Source: a virus
Direction: 5' to 3' (one strand)
Virus record (IMG/VR): IMGVR_UViG_3300049595_003941
Span: 1-29,136 of that record
DNA: 29,136 nucleotides
Below, in pieces: positions 1 to 5,652 of the stretch. The translations under genes were made by a program, and so were the position numbers. Positions within the stretch are counted from its first letter, which is position 1. Each line of letters opens with the position of its first letter. Under the pieces are notes generated by a model. The model made no database searches. It was given only the letters and a program-made list of their open reading frames with translations, and had not been told where the DNA came from.

Positions 1-12
1 GCGGACGGAAAG
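1..12. repeat. Terminal direct repeat, left copy
   Basis: The bases GCGGACGGAAAG at the left end are identical to the last 12 bases of the window (29125-29136). This is best explained by the ends of a circular or circularly permuted sequence. It could also reflect a short physical terminal redundancy. The frame of the gene crossing this point stays open whether one or both copies are kept, because 12 is divisible by three. Confidence 0.7.
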
Positions 13-197
13 CCCGAGCCGCTAACCCCCCGTTTCCAGAAACGAATCCGGGGTAGTCTGCGTTTCTGCACACTTACGTTTGCCCGCACGATGCAGACCG
101 CAGCCTCAGCCGCGGGAACACCGAAGCGATACCACCACACCGCAGCCTCGCGTAGCGCGCGATCGATTGCGGGGTCACCTACCTGGACTGTGCGCAT
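1..197 (-). CDS. Unknown protein, 5' part of a gene that crosses the window ends
   Basis: This leftward reading frame starts at an ATG (197-195) preceded by an AGGAGG-type ribosome binding site at about 204-210. It stays open to base 1. If the window ends are joined through their shared 12 bases it continues into 29124-29058, giving an 87-residue protein. It begins MRTVQVGDPAIDRALREAA, has an aromatic WWYRF patch near residues 21-25, and then a stretch around residues 26-46 that could fold as a helix-turn-helix. A basic segment follows (QKRRLPRIRFWKR, about residues 44-56). The stop overlaps the start of the small terminase gene by 17 bases, so it is probably the first gene of the late operon. 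I do not recognise the family. A DNA-binding role is only a guess from the basic charge and position. Confidence 0.6.
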   Translation of the reverse strand, partial: MRTVQVGDPAIDRALREAAVWWYRFGVPAAEAAVCIVRANVSVQKRRLPRIRFWKRGVSGSGFPS

Positions 198-226
198 ACC
201 TGGCACCTCCTGCCCACAGTTTGCGC

Positions 227-244
227 ACCGTCGACGGTACCGTC
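227..244. promoter_or_regulatory. Two overlapping 12-bp palindromes, possible operator
   Basis: ACCGTCGACGGT (227-238) and GACGGTACCGTC (233-244) are both perfect palindromes and share six bases. They lie in the divergent control region, 30-47 bases upstream of the leftward ATG at 197 and upstream of the rightward promoter at 306. A weak leftward TTGACG (247-242) sits beside them, so the pair could be a protein-binding site controlling late transcription. No protein partner can be named. Confidence 0.35.
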
Positions 245-305
245 AAGCCGCATCTATTTTGCACAAAGTTTGTTAAACGTGACACGCAAAGGTCTTGCAT
301 AAAGC

Positions 306-334
306 TTGACAACCTTGGACCGGCGGTGTATCTT
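306..334 (+). promoter_or_regulatory. Sigma70-like early promoter P1
   Basis: A perfect TTGACA (306-311) is followed after 17 bases by TATCTT (329-334), a 4-of-6 match to the -10 consensus. TTGCATAA (295-302) lies just upstream, as it also does at the promoter near 1276. Transcription would start near 341 and read into the gene at 391. Confidence 0.7.
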
Positions 335-341
335 GATTTCA

Positions 342-359
342 CCAGCGCAGCACCGCTGG
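342..359 (+). promoter_or_regulatory. Hairpin at the predicted 5' end of the P1 transcript
   Basis: CCAGCG (342-347) pairs perfectly with CGCTGG (354-359) around a six-base loop. It lies at the expected transcription start of promoter P1 and before the ribosome binding site at 377-383. A hairpin in this place could protect the mRNA 5' end. There is no U-run, so a terminator is unlikely. Confidence 0.4.
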
Positions 360-390
360 CAACAACAACCGACCTCAAGGAGACACCACC

Positions 391-630
391 ATGCACTACG
401 CCGACACCATCACCACCGCCGTCCACACCAGCGCCCGCAACGACGTGTCCGTCACTTTGCGCGGTATCGACGACATCGACGACGCTCGCCAGCTCGTCGA
501 GGACGCGTTCGACGACCTGATCGGCGACGTCTACGCCAACTACGAGATTGAGCAGCACGACGACGGCGAGGGCGTGACTGTGCGCGGCTACTCACGCTTG
601 CACAGCATCGTCATTCACCTTTGCCGCTGA
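391..630 (+). CDS. Small acidic protein of unknown function
   Basis: This 79-residue protein is the first gene of the rightward arm, directly downstream of promoter P1. Its start is supported by AAGGAGA at 377-383, seven bases before the ATG. The protein is strongly acidic in the middle (IDDIDDARQLVEDAFDD, about residues 26-42) and ends in a more neutral, histidine-containing tail. I see no membrane segment or catalytic motif and do not recognise the family. As the first early gene with a strong promoter and ribosome site, it may act on a host function or mimic DNA, but that is inference from position and charge only. Confidence 0.75.
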   Translation: MHYADTITTAVHTSARNDVSVTLRGIDDIDDARQLVEDAFDDLIGDVYANYEIEQHDDGEGVTVRGYSRLHSIVIHLCR

Positions 631-662
631 TCGCGCCGCAAACCACCAAGGAGGACACAACC

Positions 663-830
663 ATGCGCCACCAATGCCGCGACTGCCTGACCGTCACCGC
701 CCGCCCTGAGCGCTGCACCACCTGCGCAGCGTCGCACCGCCGAGCCGAGCTCTTTGTCGCCGCGATCGAGTACGCCTTGATCGTCGGCTTCTTCGGTCTC
801 GCCCTGCTCATCGCCGCGGCCCTGTCATGA
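663..830 (+). CDS. Small zinc-ribbon-like protein with a C-terminal membrane helix
   Basis: This is a 55-residue protein. The start at 663 is chosen over a longer in-frame one because AAGGAGG (648-654) lies eight bases upstream. The N-terminal part has two CxxC pairs (CRDC near residues 5-8 and CTTC near 18-21), which would bind zinc. The last 25 residues (from about FVAAIEYALIVGFF) form a single hydrophobic helix ending at the C-terminus. The expected product is therefore a tail-anchored inner-membrane protein with its zinc knuckle in the cytoplasm. Its stop overlaps the next start (ATGA). The function is unknown. Confidence 0.7.
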   Translation: MRHQCRDCLTVTARPERCTTCAASHRRAELFVAAIEYALIVGFFGLALLIAAALS

Positions 831-1069
831 GCCGCCAGCTCCGGCACAGTTGGCAGCTGCTCGGCGACGCCGTCTACCCGTGGTCGCGGTACCGTTGCCG
901 CATCTGCGGCGCGAACGTCGAGGCACGTTACGGGCCACCGTCGACGCTGTACCCGATGCGGTGGGAGGGCAAGACGATCGACAGGTTTGAGCCGCGCCCC
1001 GATTGCGTCGGGCCGAACCGACAGGTGCCGACGTTTCAGCCGCGGGTGCTGACGTTTCTCGGCAAGTGA
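827..1069 (+). CDS. Small unknown protein with a CxxC motif
   Basis: This 80-residue protein is translationally coupled to the gene before it through an ATGA overlap at 827-830. It contains a CRIC pair near residues 24-27 and a further cysteine near residue 60, so a partial zinc-binding site is possible. It is rich in arginine and tryptophan. There is no membrane segment and no family I can recognise. It is the last gene before the repeat-rich non-coding region, so it closes the first early transcription unit. Confidence 0.6.
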   Translation: MSRQLRHSWQLLGDAVYPWSRYRCRICGANVEARYGPPSTLYPMRWEGKTIDRFEPRPDCVGPNRQVPTFQPRVLTFLGK

Positions 1070-1100
1070 CCGTCGACCTGCAAGGGTTGACCCGTTTTCC

Positions 1101-1267
1101 GCAAGCTTGCCGCATGGGTCCGCAGAAGGCTAAACGCTAGACGTGCAAGCTTCTGCAAGCTTTGCAAGCTTGTTTTGTACACGTACACATATACACCCCT
1201 AAGAGGGTCTTACATACAGAAGGGAACGAGCAAAACAAGCTTGCAAACCTTGCAGACCCTTGCATAA
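1101..1267. other. Candidate replication origin with iteron-like repeats and a 17-bp inverted repeat
   Basis: The region holds five copies of GCAAGCTT: 1101-1108, 1145-1152, 1155-1162, 1164-1171, and inverted at 1237-1244. The three middle copies are spaced 10 and 9 bases apart, close to one helical turn. The last two lie in a perfect 17-bp inverted repeat, 1161-1177 against 1231-1247, around a 53-base spacer that begins GTACACGTACACATATAC and is AT-richer than the genome. It lies upstream of the SF3 helicase and primase genes. Phased repeats beside an AT-rich stretch next to replication genes are typical of origins. Operator sites are the main alternative. Confidence 0.5.
1161..1247. repeat. 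Perfect 17-bp inverted repeat
   Basis: TTTGCAAGCTTGTTTTG at 1161-1177 is the exact reverse complement of CAAAACAAGCTTGCAAA at 1231-1247. The 53-base spacer contains a smaller ACCC/GGGT stem at about 1195-1208. No coding frame explains the conservation, because the whole span is non-coding. It could extrude as a cruciform or bind a dimeric initiator. Confidence 0.85.
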
Positions 1268-1275
1268 CTTTCTGC

Positions 1276-1304
1276 TTGACACACTCCAGCACCCCGTCTA
1301 GACT
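1276..1304 (+). promoter_or_regulatory. Sigma70-like early promoter P2
   Basis: TTGACA (1276-1281), a 17-base spacer and TAGACT (1299-1304) form a good housekeeping promoter. TTGCATAA (1260-1267) lies upstream as in P1. The transcript would start near 1311 and cover the leader ORF at 1360 and the helicase and primase genes. Confidence 0.7.
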
Positions 1305-1359
1305 GCCTCGGCGGCACCGCTGCTAGCACCAGCAACCGCGCAAGAACACAGGAGACCCC

Positions 1360-1479
1360 GTGGACCTTCGACCGTCGACACCTGTTCGGTACCGTGCCCG
1401 ACCCGCGTATTTGTCTCCGCGCGGTCTCGGGGTGCTTCGCGGTACCGGGCAGGTGTCGGCAGCCGAGGAGGCACAGTGA
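1360..1479 (+). CDS. Putative 39-residue leader peptide upstream of the helicase
   Basis: A GTG start at 1360 follows AGGAGA (1350-1355) at good spacing. The frame runs 39 codons, beginning VDLRPSTPVRYRARPAYL and ending AEEAQ, and stops in a GTGA overlap with the helicase start at 1476. This junction type recurs in the genome (8069, 10316, 19406), which supports real translation. The peptide is basic and arginine-rich. A long interrupted inverted repeat (1377-1457) lies within it, so its translation could open or close structure around the helicase ribosome site. It may be a regulatory leader rather than a functional protein. Confidence 0.45.
   Translation: MDLRPSTPVRYRARPAYLSPRGLGVLRGTGQVSAAEEAQ
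1377..1457 (+). repeat. Long interrupted inverted repeat in the helicase leader
   Basis: The arm at 1377-1393 (GACACCTGTTCGGTACC) pairs at 15 of 17 positions with the arm at 1441-1457 (GGTACCGGGCAGGTGTC). The 47 bases between them contain further GC-rich partial complementarity. The structure ends about 10 bases before the GAGGAGG ribosome site of the helicase gene (1465-1471). It could control translation of the replication genes. Confidence 0.6.
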
Positions 1480-2897
1480 AGCTATCCGACCTGCCAGGAC
1501 TCGACGACCTCGGGAACGCCGCCCGCCTTGCAGCCTTGCACGGCGACACCCTGCGTTACCTGCAAGACCGCGGCGAGTGGCGAGTGTGGCAACCGCCGAA
1601 GTGGCGTTCGCACCAGCCCGCGCTTGTCTATCGCAAGGCCGCCGACGTCGTGCGGCACATGCGGGACGAACTGCCCGACCTGTCCGACGACGCCGAGACC
1701 GACGCCAAAGGCACGCAGCACAAGAGCGCCAGGGCAGCTTACGCCGCGCACATCCACCGCACGTCGAGCCGTCGGGCGCAGGATGATATGGTGCGGCTGT
1801 GCGCGCACATGGAAGGCATTGCGTGCGTGGCTGCGGACTTCGACACCCGCGTGTTCGAGCTCAACACGCCTGCGGGAGTGTGGAGCCTTGCCGACGACGG
1901 CGGCGAAGGCCCGAATAAGCCCGAGTTGCTTCACAGCAAGTCGACGCGCGTTGCCCCGAACCCGTTCCAGCCAACGCCGACGTGGGACGCGTTCCTGCGC
2001 TTCGTGACCTGCAACGACGCCGAGCTCGCCGCGTGGCTGCAACGTGCCGTCGGCATGAGCCTTATCGGTCGGCAACAGGAACACGTGTTCCTGTTCTGCA
2101 GCGGCGACGGCGGCAACGGCAAAGGGACGTTCCTCAACACCTTGGTTGACCTCCTCGGCGACTACGGCCAGACCCTGCCGCCCAACATGCTTGTCGAGCG
2201 CAAGAGCGATGCGCACTTGACCGAGCTGGCCGACCTTGAAGGTTGCCGCATGGTCATCGGTACCGAAGTGCCGCGCGGGTCGGCGTGGGATGAGGTCAAG
2301 ATCAAGATGCTCACGGGCGGCGACCGCATCCGCGCGCGCAAGATGCGGCAGGATTTGTACGAATTTGCGGCCACGCATACGTTTTGGATTAGCGGCAACG
2401 ACAGACCAAGGCTTCGCGGCACCGACAACGGGATTTGGCGCCGCATGCGCGTGATCCCGTTCAACGCGAGGCTGACAGAAGCCGAAATGGACATCGAGCT
2501 CGACCGCAAGCTTGCAGACGAGGCCCCTGGCATTTTGGCGTGGGCGCTGGAAGGGTGCCGCCTGTTCCGTCAGCACAAGCTGGGCTGGTGCGAAGCCGTG
2601 CGCGCCGCAACCGAAGGGTATCGCAAGGAGGAGGACATTCTCGGCGGCTTCATCGAAGAGGAGTGCATCCTCGGAGACGGCGTGATGGTGACGAAAGAAG
2701 CTTTCCGCGGTGCCCTGCGCATGTGGCTTGAGGCGCGCGAGTACCGCCCGATTTCGGACCGCGCGCTAAAGCCCGATATGTTGCGCAAGGGTTTCACCGA
2801 ACACCGCGATGGGACGGCTGGGGTGTGGCATTGGTGCGGCGTAAAGCTTCGCACGCGGTGGGACGTTGTCGTTGACGACGCGAAGGTGCGGCGATGA
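1476..2897 (+). CDS. SF3 replicative helicase (D5/P4 primase C-terminal type)
   Basis: This 473-residue protein is expected to unwind DNA as a hexameric ring at the phage origin. The N-terminal 200 residues resemble the D5_N region. The ATPase core shows Walker A GDGGNGKGT (210-218), a Walker B region RMVIGTEV (about 258-265), sensor 1 FWISGND (about 303-309) and an arginine-finger motif GIWRRM (about 319-324). This is the superfamily 3 pattern of phage and plasmid D5-like helicases. Related proteins often carry a primase at the N-terminus. Here the primase is a separate gene downstream. The GTG start is in a GTGA overlap with the leader ORF, with GAGGAGG just upstream. The stop overlaps the primase start (ATGA). 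Confidence 0.9.
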   Translation: MKLSDLPGLDDLGNAARLAALHGDTLRYLQDRGEWRVWQPPKWRSHQPALVYRKAADVVRHMRDELPDLSDDAETDAKGTQHKSARAAYAAHIHRTSSRRAQDDMVRLCAHMEGIACVAADFDTRVFELNTPAGVWSLADDGGEGPNKPELLHSKSTRVAPNPFQPTPTWDAFLRFVTCNDAELAAWLQRAVGMSLIGRQQEHVFLFCSGDGGNGKGTFLNTLVDLLGDYGQTLPPNMLVERKSDAHLTELADLEGCRMVIGTEVPRGSAWDEVKIKMLTGGDRIRARKMRQDLYEFAATHTFWISGNDRPRLRGTDNGIWRRMRVIPFNARLTEAEMDIELDRKLADEAPGILAWALEGCRLFRQHKLGWCEAVRAATEGYRKEEDILGGFIEEECILGDGVMVTKEAFRGALRMWLEAREYRPISDRALKPDMLRKGFTEHRDGTAGVWHWCGVKLRTRWDVVVDDAKVRR

Positions 2898-3766
2898 GGG
2901 TGCAGGACGCAAGATCTTGGGTGTCGCTTGTTGCCGGCGATCCCGACGCGTCCATGACATGGCAACTGTTCGACGACACCGCCGAGCGCGACCCGCGCAA
3001 AGCCCGCATCCTGCACGGGACGTTGGCCGAGGTCGGCGGAGAGCTGCTGCGCGCCAACCTCGACGGGTCTGGAGTGTTCGCCGCGGTCAACGCCTGCGAT
3101 GGAAACGGCCGCAAATCCGCGAACGTGCAAGCCGTGCGCGCGTTGTTCGTGGATTTTGATCACGCGGTGGCGCCGACGTGGCACGTCCCGCCAAGCTTCA
3201 CAGTCGCATCGGGCAGCGGGCCGCACGGGTACTGGCTTGTTGACGATTGCCCGCTCGACGGCTTCGCGCGTGCGCAGAAGAGGCTAGCCGCGCACTACGG
3301 CTCGGACCCTGTCGTTCACGACCTCGCGCGGGTCATGCGGGTTGCGGGGTTTTGGCACTGCAAACGCGAGCCTCGGCGGCAGGTGACAATTCACGCGGGC
3401 ACGTGCGGCACCTACAAGCTTGCCGACATCCTGCGCGACGTGCCCGAGCTGCCCGTGGCCGATGCGCCGCCGCGACAACGGCTGGCGACGCAAGAGGCAA
3501 CGGTGTCGTGGTGGAGGAACGTCGATGCACTGCGGGCCTTTCGAGAGTCGGGCCTTTACGGTCGCGAGATTGCCTACGGCAAGCACGCAATCCTATGCCC
3601 GTGGATACACGAGCACACGCAGAAGGACTTTGAGGCTCGGAGCGCCGACACTGTGCTATGGGAGACCTCAACCGACGGCGCCGCCGTGTTCCACTGCAGC
3701 CACGCCCACTGCGCGGGTCGGTACCTGGTGCACGCGCTCGCGGAAATCGGCGCCATGCTGTTGTAA
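2894..3766 (+). CDS. RepB-like (AEP) DNA primase with a C-terminal zinc-binding region
   Basis: This 290-residue protein is likely the primase that makes primers for phage replication. The segment GRKSANVQAVRALFVDFD (residues 72-89) carries the acidic DxD metal-binding pair. SGSGPH (106-111) is the next conserved motif of the RepB-like archaeo-eukaryotic primase fold, and RVAGFWHCK (149-157) provides the third. The C-terminal part has CPWIHEHTQKDF and, further on, CSHAHC, which could form a zinc site of the kind that follows such primases. The gene starts in an ATGA overlap with the helicase, so the two are probably made together and act as a split primase-helicase. The family call rests on motif order alone. 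Confidence 0.8.
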   Translation: MRVQDARSWVSLVAGDPDASMTWQLFDDTAERDPRKARILHGTLAEVGGELLRANLDGSGVFAAVNACDGNGRKSANVQAVRALFVDFDHAVAPTWHVPPSFTVASGSGPHGYWLVDDCPLDGFARAQKRLAAHYGSDPVVHDLARVMRVAGFWHCKREPRRQVTIHAGTCGTYKLADILRDVPELPVADAPPRQRLATQEATVSWWRNVDALRAFRESGLYGREIAYGKHAILCPWIHEHTQKDFEARSADTVLWETSTDGAAVFHCSHAHCAGRYLVHALAEIGAMLL

Positions 3767-3769
3767 CGC

Positions 3770-3797
3770 TTGACACCGTCCAGCAATCAGCTAGACT
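3770..3797 (+). promoter_or_regulatory. Sigma70-like early promoter P3
   Basis: TTGACA (3770-3775) is separated by 16 bases from TAGACT (3792-3797), the same -10 hexamer as in P2. The promoter begins just after the primase stop and would start the recombination-gene transcript at about 3804, ahead of the ribosome site AAAGGGGA near 3826-3833. Confidence 0.65.
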
Positions 3798-3837
3798 TGA
3801 CACAGACGCGGAAAGCACCGCGAACAAAGGGGACACA

Positions 3838-4728
3838 ATGCCGATCGACACTTATCACGAACTGCCGGGCTTGAACTGGTCGCGCCTCAAATACGTGCTG
3901 GAAAGCCCGCGCGCGTACCGTCACGCCGTCGACAACCCGCCGTCCGAGACGCCTGCGATGGCGTTCGGTACCGCCGTACACATGGCGGTTTTGGAGCCCG
4001 AGCGCGCCGCCGTCGAGCTCATCACCGCCCCGTCGGAATATCTGACGGCAACGGGCCTGCTTTCGACCGCGAAAGCCGCGAAGGACTGGATCGGGACCCT
4101 GCCCGCGGACGCAATCGTGCTGACGCCTGCGCAGCGCATCGCGATCGACACGGTGTGCAAGCACCTTGCCGAGCATGCAGGCGCCAAGGAGTGGTTGGCG
4201 TTGGCCCACCACCGCGAACACGTCCTGACGTGGAAGGAAAACCTGTCGGTGTTGAAAACAAAGTCCGTGGTTGGAATTTCAGGCGATCCAGATACGGTCA
4301 ACACAGTGGACTGCAAGGCCTGCGTGGACGCGTGGGGCAACGGCCTGCTGCTGGACGTCAAGACGTGGGCGCCTCGAGGTCGGTTCACTCCGCAGGCCTT
4401 CATGCGCGAAGCACTGTCGCGCAAGTACTTGGGGCAACTCGGGTGGTATTTCCGCGGTTTGGAAGCGGCGGGGCAGCCTGTGCACCGCATGGGGTGGGTC
4501 GTCATCCAGTCGACGGCGCCGCATGATGTGATGGTGCTGGAGCTGGACGTTGACGCGTTTGATTACGCCATCGAAGAGGCGCAAGAAGCGATCGACCTGT
4601 TCCACCTGTGGAGCTCCGAAGGCATGCCCGCGCACGGCGCATATCCCGAGGCTGTGTTGTGCAACCTGCCTGCTTACCTGCAGCGCGACGACCCCGCGGA
4701 CAACGGCGCGGATCTGGAGGGTTTCTGA
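3838..4728 (+). CDS. PDDEXK exonuclease of the RecE/YqaJ type
   Basis: This 296-residue protein should degrade one strand of double-stranded DNA ends and so prepare them for recombination. The start SWSRLKYVLESPRAY-like segment (residues 14-30, written here NWSRLKYVLESPRAYRHAV) and FGTAVHMAVLEPE (about 42-54) are typical of phage RecE-like nucleases. The catalytic core is the KACVDAW...LLLDVKT segment at about residues 160-180, giving the D-x(n)-DxK pattern. A QLGWYF helix follows, matching the QxxxY element of the fold. It starts after promoter P3 and AAAGGGGA. The next three genes encode a partner protein, SSB and a resolvase, so this is a recombination module. No annealing protein is recognisable. 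Confidence 0.85.
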   Translation: MPIDTYHELPGLNWSRLKYVLESPRAYRHAVDNPPSETPAMAFGTAVHMAVLEPERAAVELITAPSEYLTATGLLSTAKAAKDWIGTLPADAIVLTPAQRIAIDTVCKHLAEHAGAKEWLALAHHREHVLTWKENLSVLKTKSVVGISGDPDTVNTVDCKACVDAWGNGLLLDVKTWAPRGRFTPQAFMREALSRKYLGQLGWYFRGLEAAGQPVHRMGWVVIQSTAPHDVMVLELDVDAFDYAIEEAQEAIDLFHLWSSEGMPAHGAYPEAVLCNLPAYLQRDDPADNGADLEGF

Positions 4729-4729
4729 G

Positions 4730-5212
4730 ATGGAAGCGCGCATCGTGGAAAGTTTCGACGCCTTGTTTCCTGGGCGGTTTCTCAAAGCCGCCGACCTCGG
4801 CAACGCCAAAGCCACGGCCCAGATCGAAAGCGTCGTCATCGAGCAACTGGAAGGCGACAAGGGTGTCGAGGACAAGGTCTTGGTGTCGTTTGTCGGCAAG
4901 CAGAAGCGGCTTGTGCTGGCCAAAATCAACGGCATTTCGCTGCGGGCGATGTTTGGAAGCGACGTGCGGCAGTGGATCGGCAAGCGCGTAACACTGTACG
5001 CCACGGCCGACGTAATGCCGCTGCGCCGCGGCGAGGCCTGCATCCGAGTCTACGGGTCGCCCGACATCGACAGGCCGCTGCCCGTCGAGTGGAAGCCCGC
5101 GAAGCGCAACAAGCTGCGGTGGGTGCTGCAGCCGACGGGCACGGCAACGGCTGCGCAGCCCGACACCGCAACAAACGACGACCTTGAGCCGTTCGTCACC
5201 GAGGAGGCATAA
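4730..5212 (+). CDS. Conserved phage protein next to recombination genes, unknown function
   Basis: This is a 160-residue protein. The segment FPGRFLKAADLGNAKATAQI near the N-terminus, KRLVLAKINGISLRAMFG in the middle and WIGKRVTLYATAD further on match a pattern I know from many phages. That family usually lies beside exonuclease and SSB genes and has no assigned function. The beta-rich middle could be an OB-like or annealing-associated fold, but this is not shown. The last 30 residues are low-complexity and acidic. GGAGG at about 4716-4720 supports the ATG at 4730. The stop overlaps the SSB start (TAATG). It may be the partner of the exonuclease, since no Beta/RecT/Erf protein is seen. Confidence 0.75.
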   Translation: MEARIVESFDALFPGRFLKAADLGNAKATAQIESVVIEQLEGDKGVEDKVLVSFVGKQKRLVLAKINGISLRAMFGSDVRQWIGKRVTLYATADVMPLRRGEACIRVYGSPDIDRPLPVEWKPAKRNKLRWVLQPTGTATAAQPDTATNDDLEPFVTEEA

Positions 5213-5652
5213 TGCAAACGCAAGAACCCATGCAAGGCGTGTCCGCACGCATCACAGGCCGCGTGTATGAAGTCGCGGCACCGACAGGCAACGGCCCTGT
5301 GGTCGTGACGGTGCGGGTGTCGCACGGCAAGGACAAGACCACGGGTAACTACCGTCCGAGCAGTTGGTACCGCATCAAGTGCTTTGCGGCCAAGCAGCCG
5401 GAGTTGGCCAAGCTCAACCCGCAGAAGGATGACCTGATTACCTTTGAAACCTACGGCGGAACCGACGAGTGGACCGACAAAGAAGGCAAGAAGCGCAGCG
5501 ATAAAGTGTGGTTTTATGTCGCTGCGACGAAGCACAGCAGCGGCGAAGCGTACCGCGACGACCGCGAAGCGAAGCCGCCGAGCGCAAAAGATTACGCGGC
5601 CAAGCGCGCCGAGTTTGCCCGCCCTGCCGATGCCGATGAGGTGCCGTGGTGA
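5212..5652 (+). CDS. ssb: Single-stranded DNA-binding protein
   Basis: This 146-residue protein likely coats single-stranded DNA during replication and recombination. After the N-terminus a beta-rich domain reads ISGRVYEV-like (here ITGRVYEVAA), then VVVTVRVSHGKDK, SSWYRIKCFA and DLITFETYGG, the strand order of an OB fold. The C-terminal third is low-complexity and charged and ends DADEVPW. This resembles the acidic tip with terminal aromatic or proline residues through which bacterial SSBs bind partner proteins (consensus DDDIPF). It is coupled to its neighbours on both sides, with TAATG in front and a GTGA overlap behind. SSB is the most likely call, though the OB domain is divergent. Confidence 0.75.
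   Translation: MQTQEPMQGVSARITGRVYEVAAPTGNGPVVVTVRVSHGKDKTTGNYRPSSWYRIKCFAAKQPELAKLNPQKDDLITFETYGGTDEWTDKEGKKRSDKVWFYVAATKHSSGEAYRDDREAKPPSAKDYAAKRAEFARPADADEVPW

Noticed and set aside
236-241. Apparent excess of GGTACC across the window
   Set aside because: About 17 sites were counted by eye where about 10 are expected at this base composition. This is weak, and most are inside genes.
219-247. Leftward sigma70 promoter for the late operon
   Set aside because: TTGACG is present but the best -10 match (CAAACT) has only 3 of 6 bases, so it is not reported as a promoter.
1482-2576. Long open frame on the minus strand, 364 codons
   Set aside because: It lies wholly antisense to the SF3 helicase, whose motifs are intact. 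Its composition is the shadow of a GC-rich gene and no ribosome site was noted.
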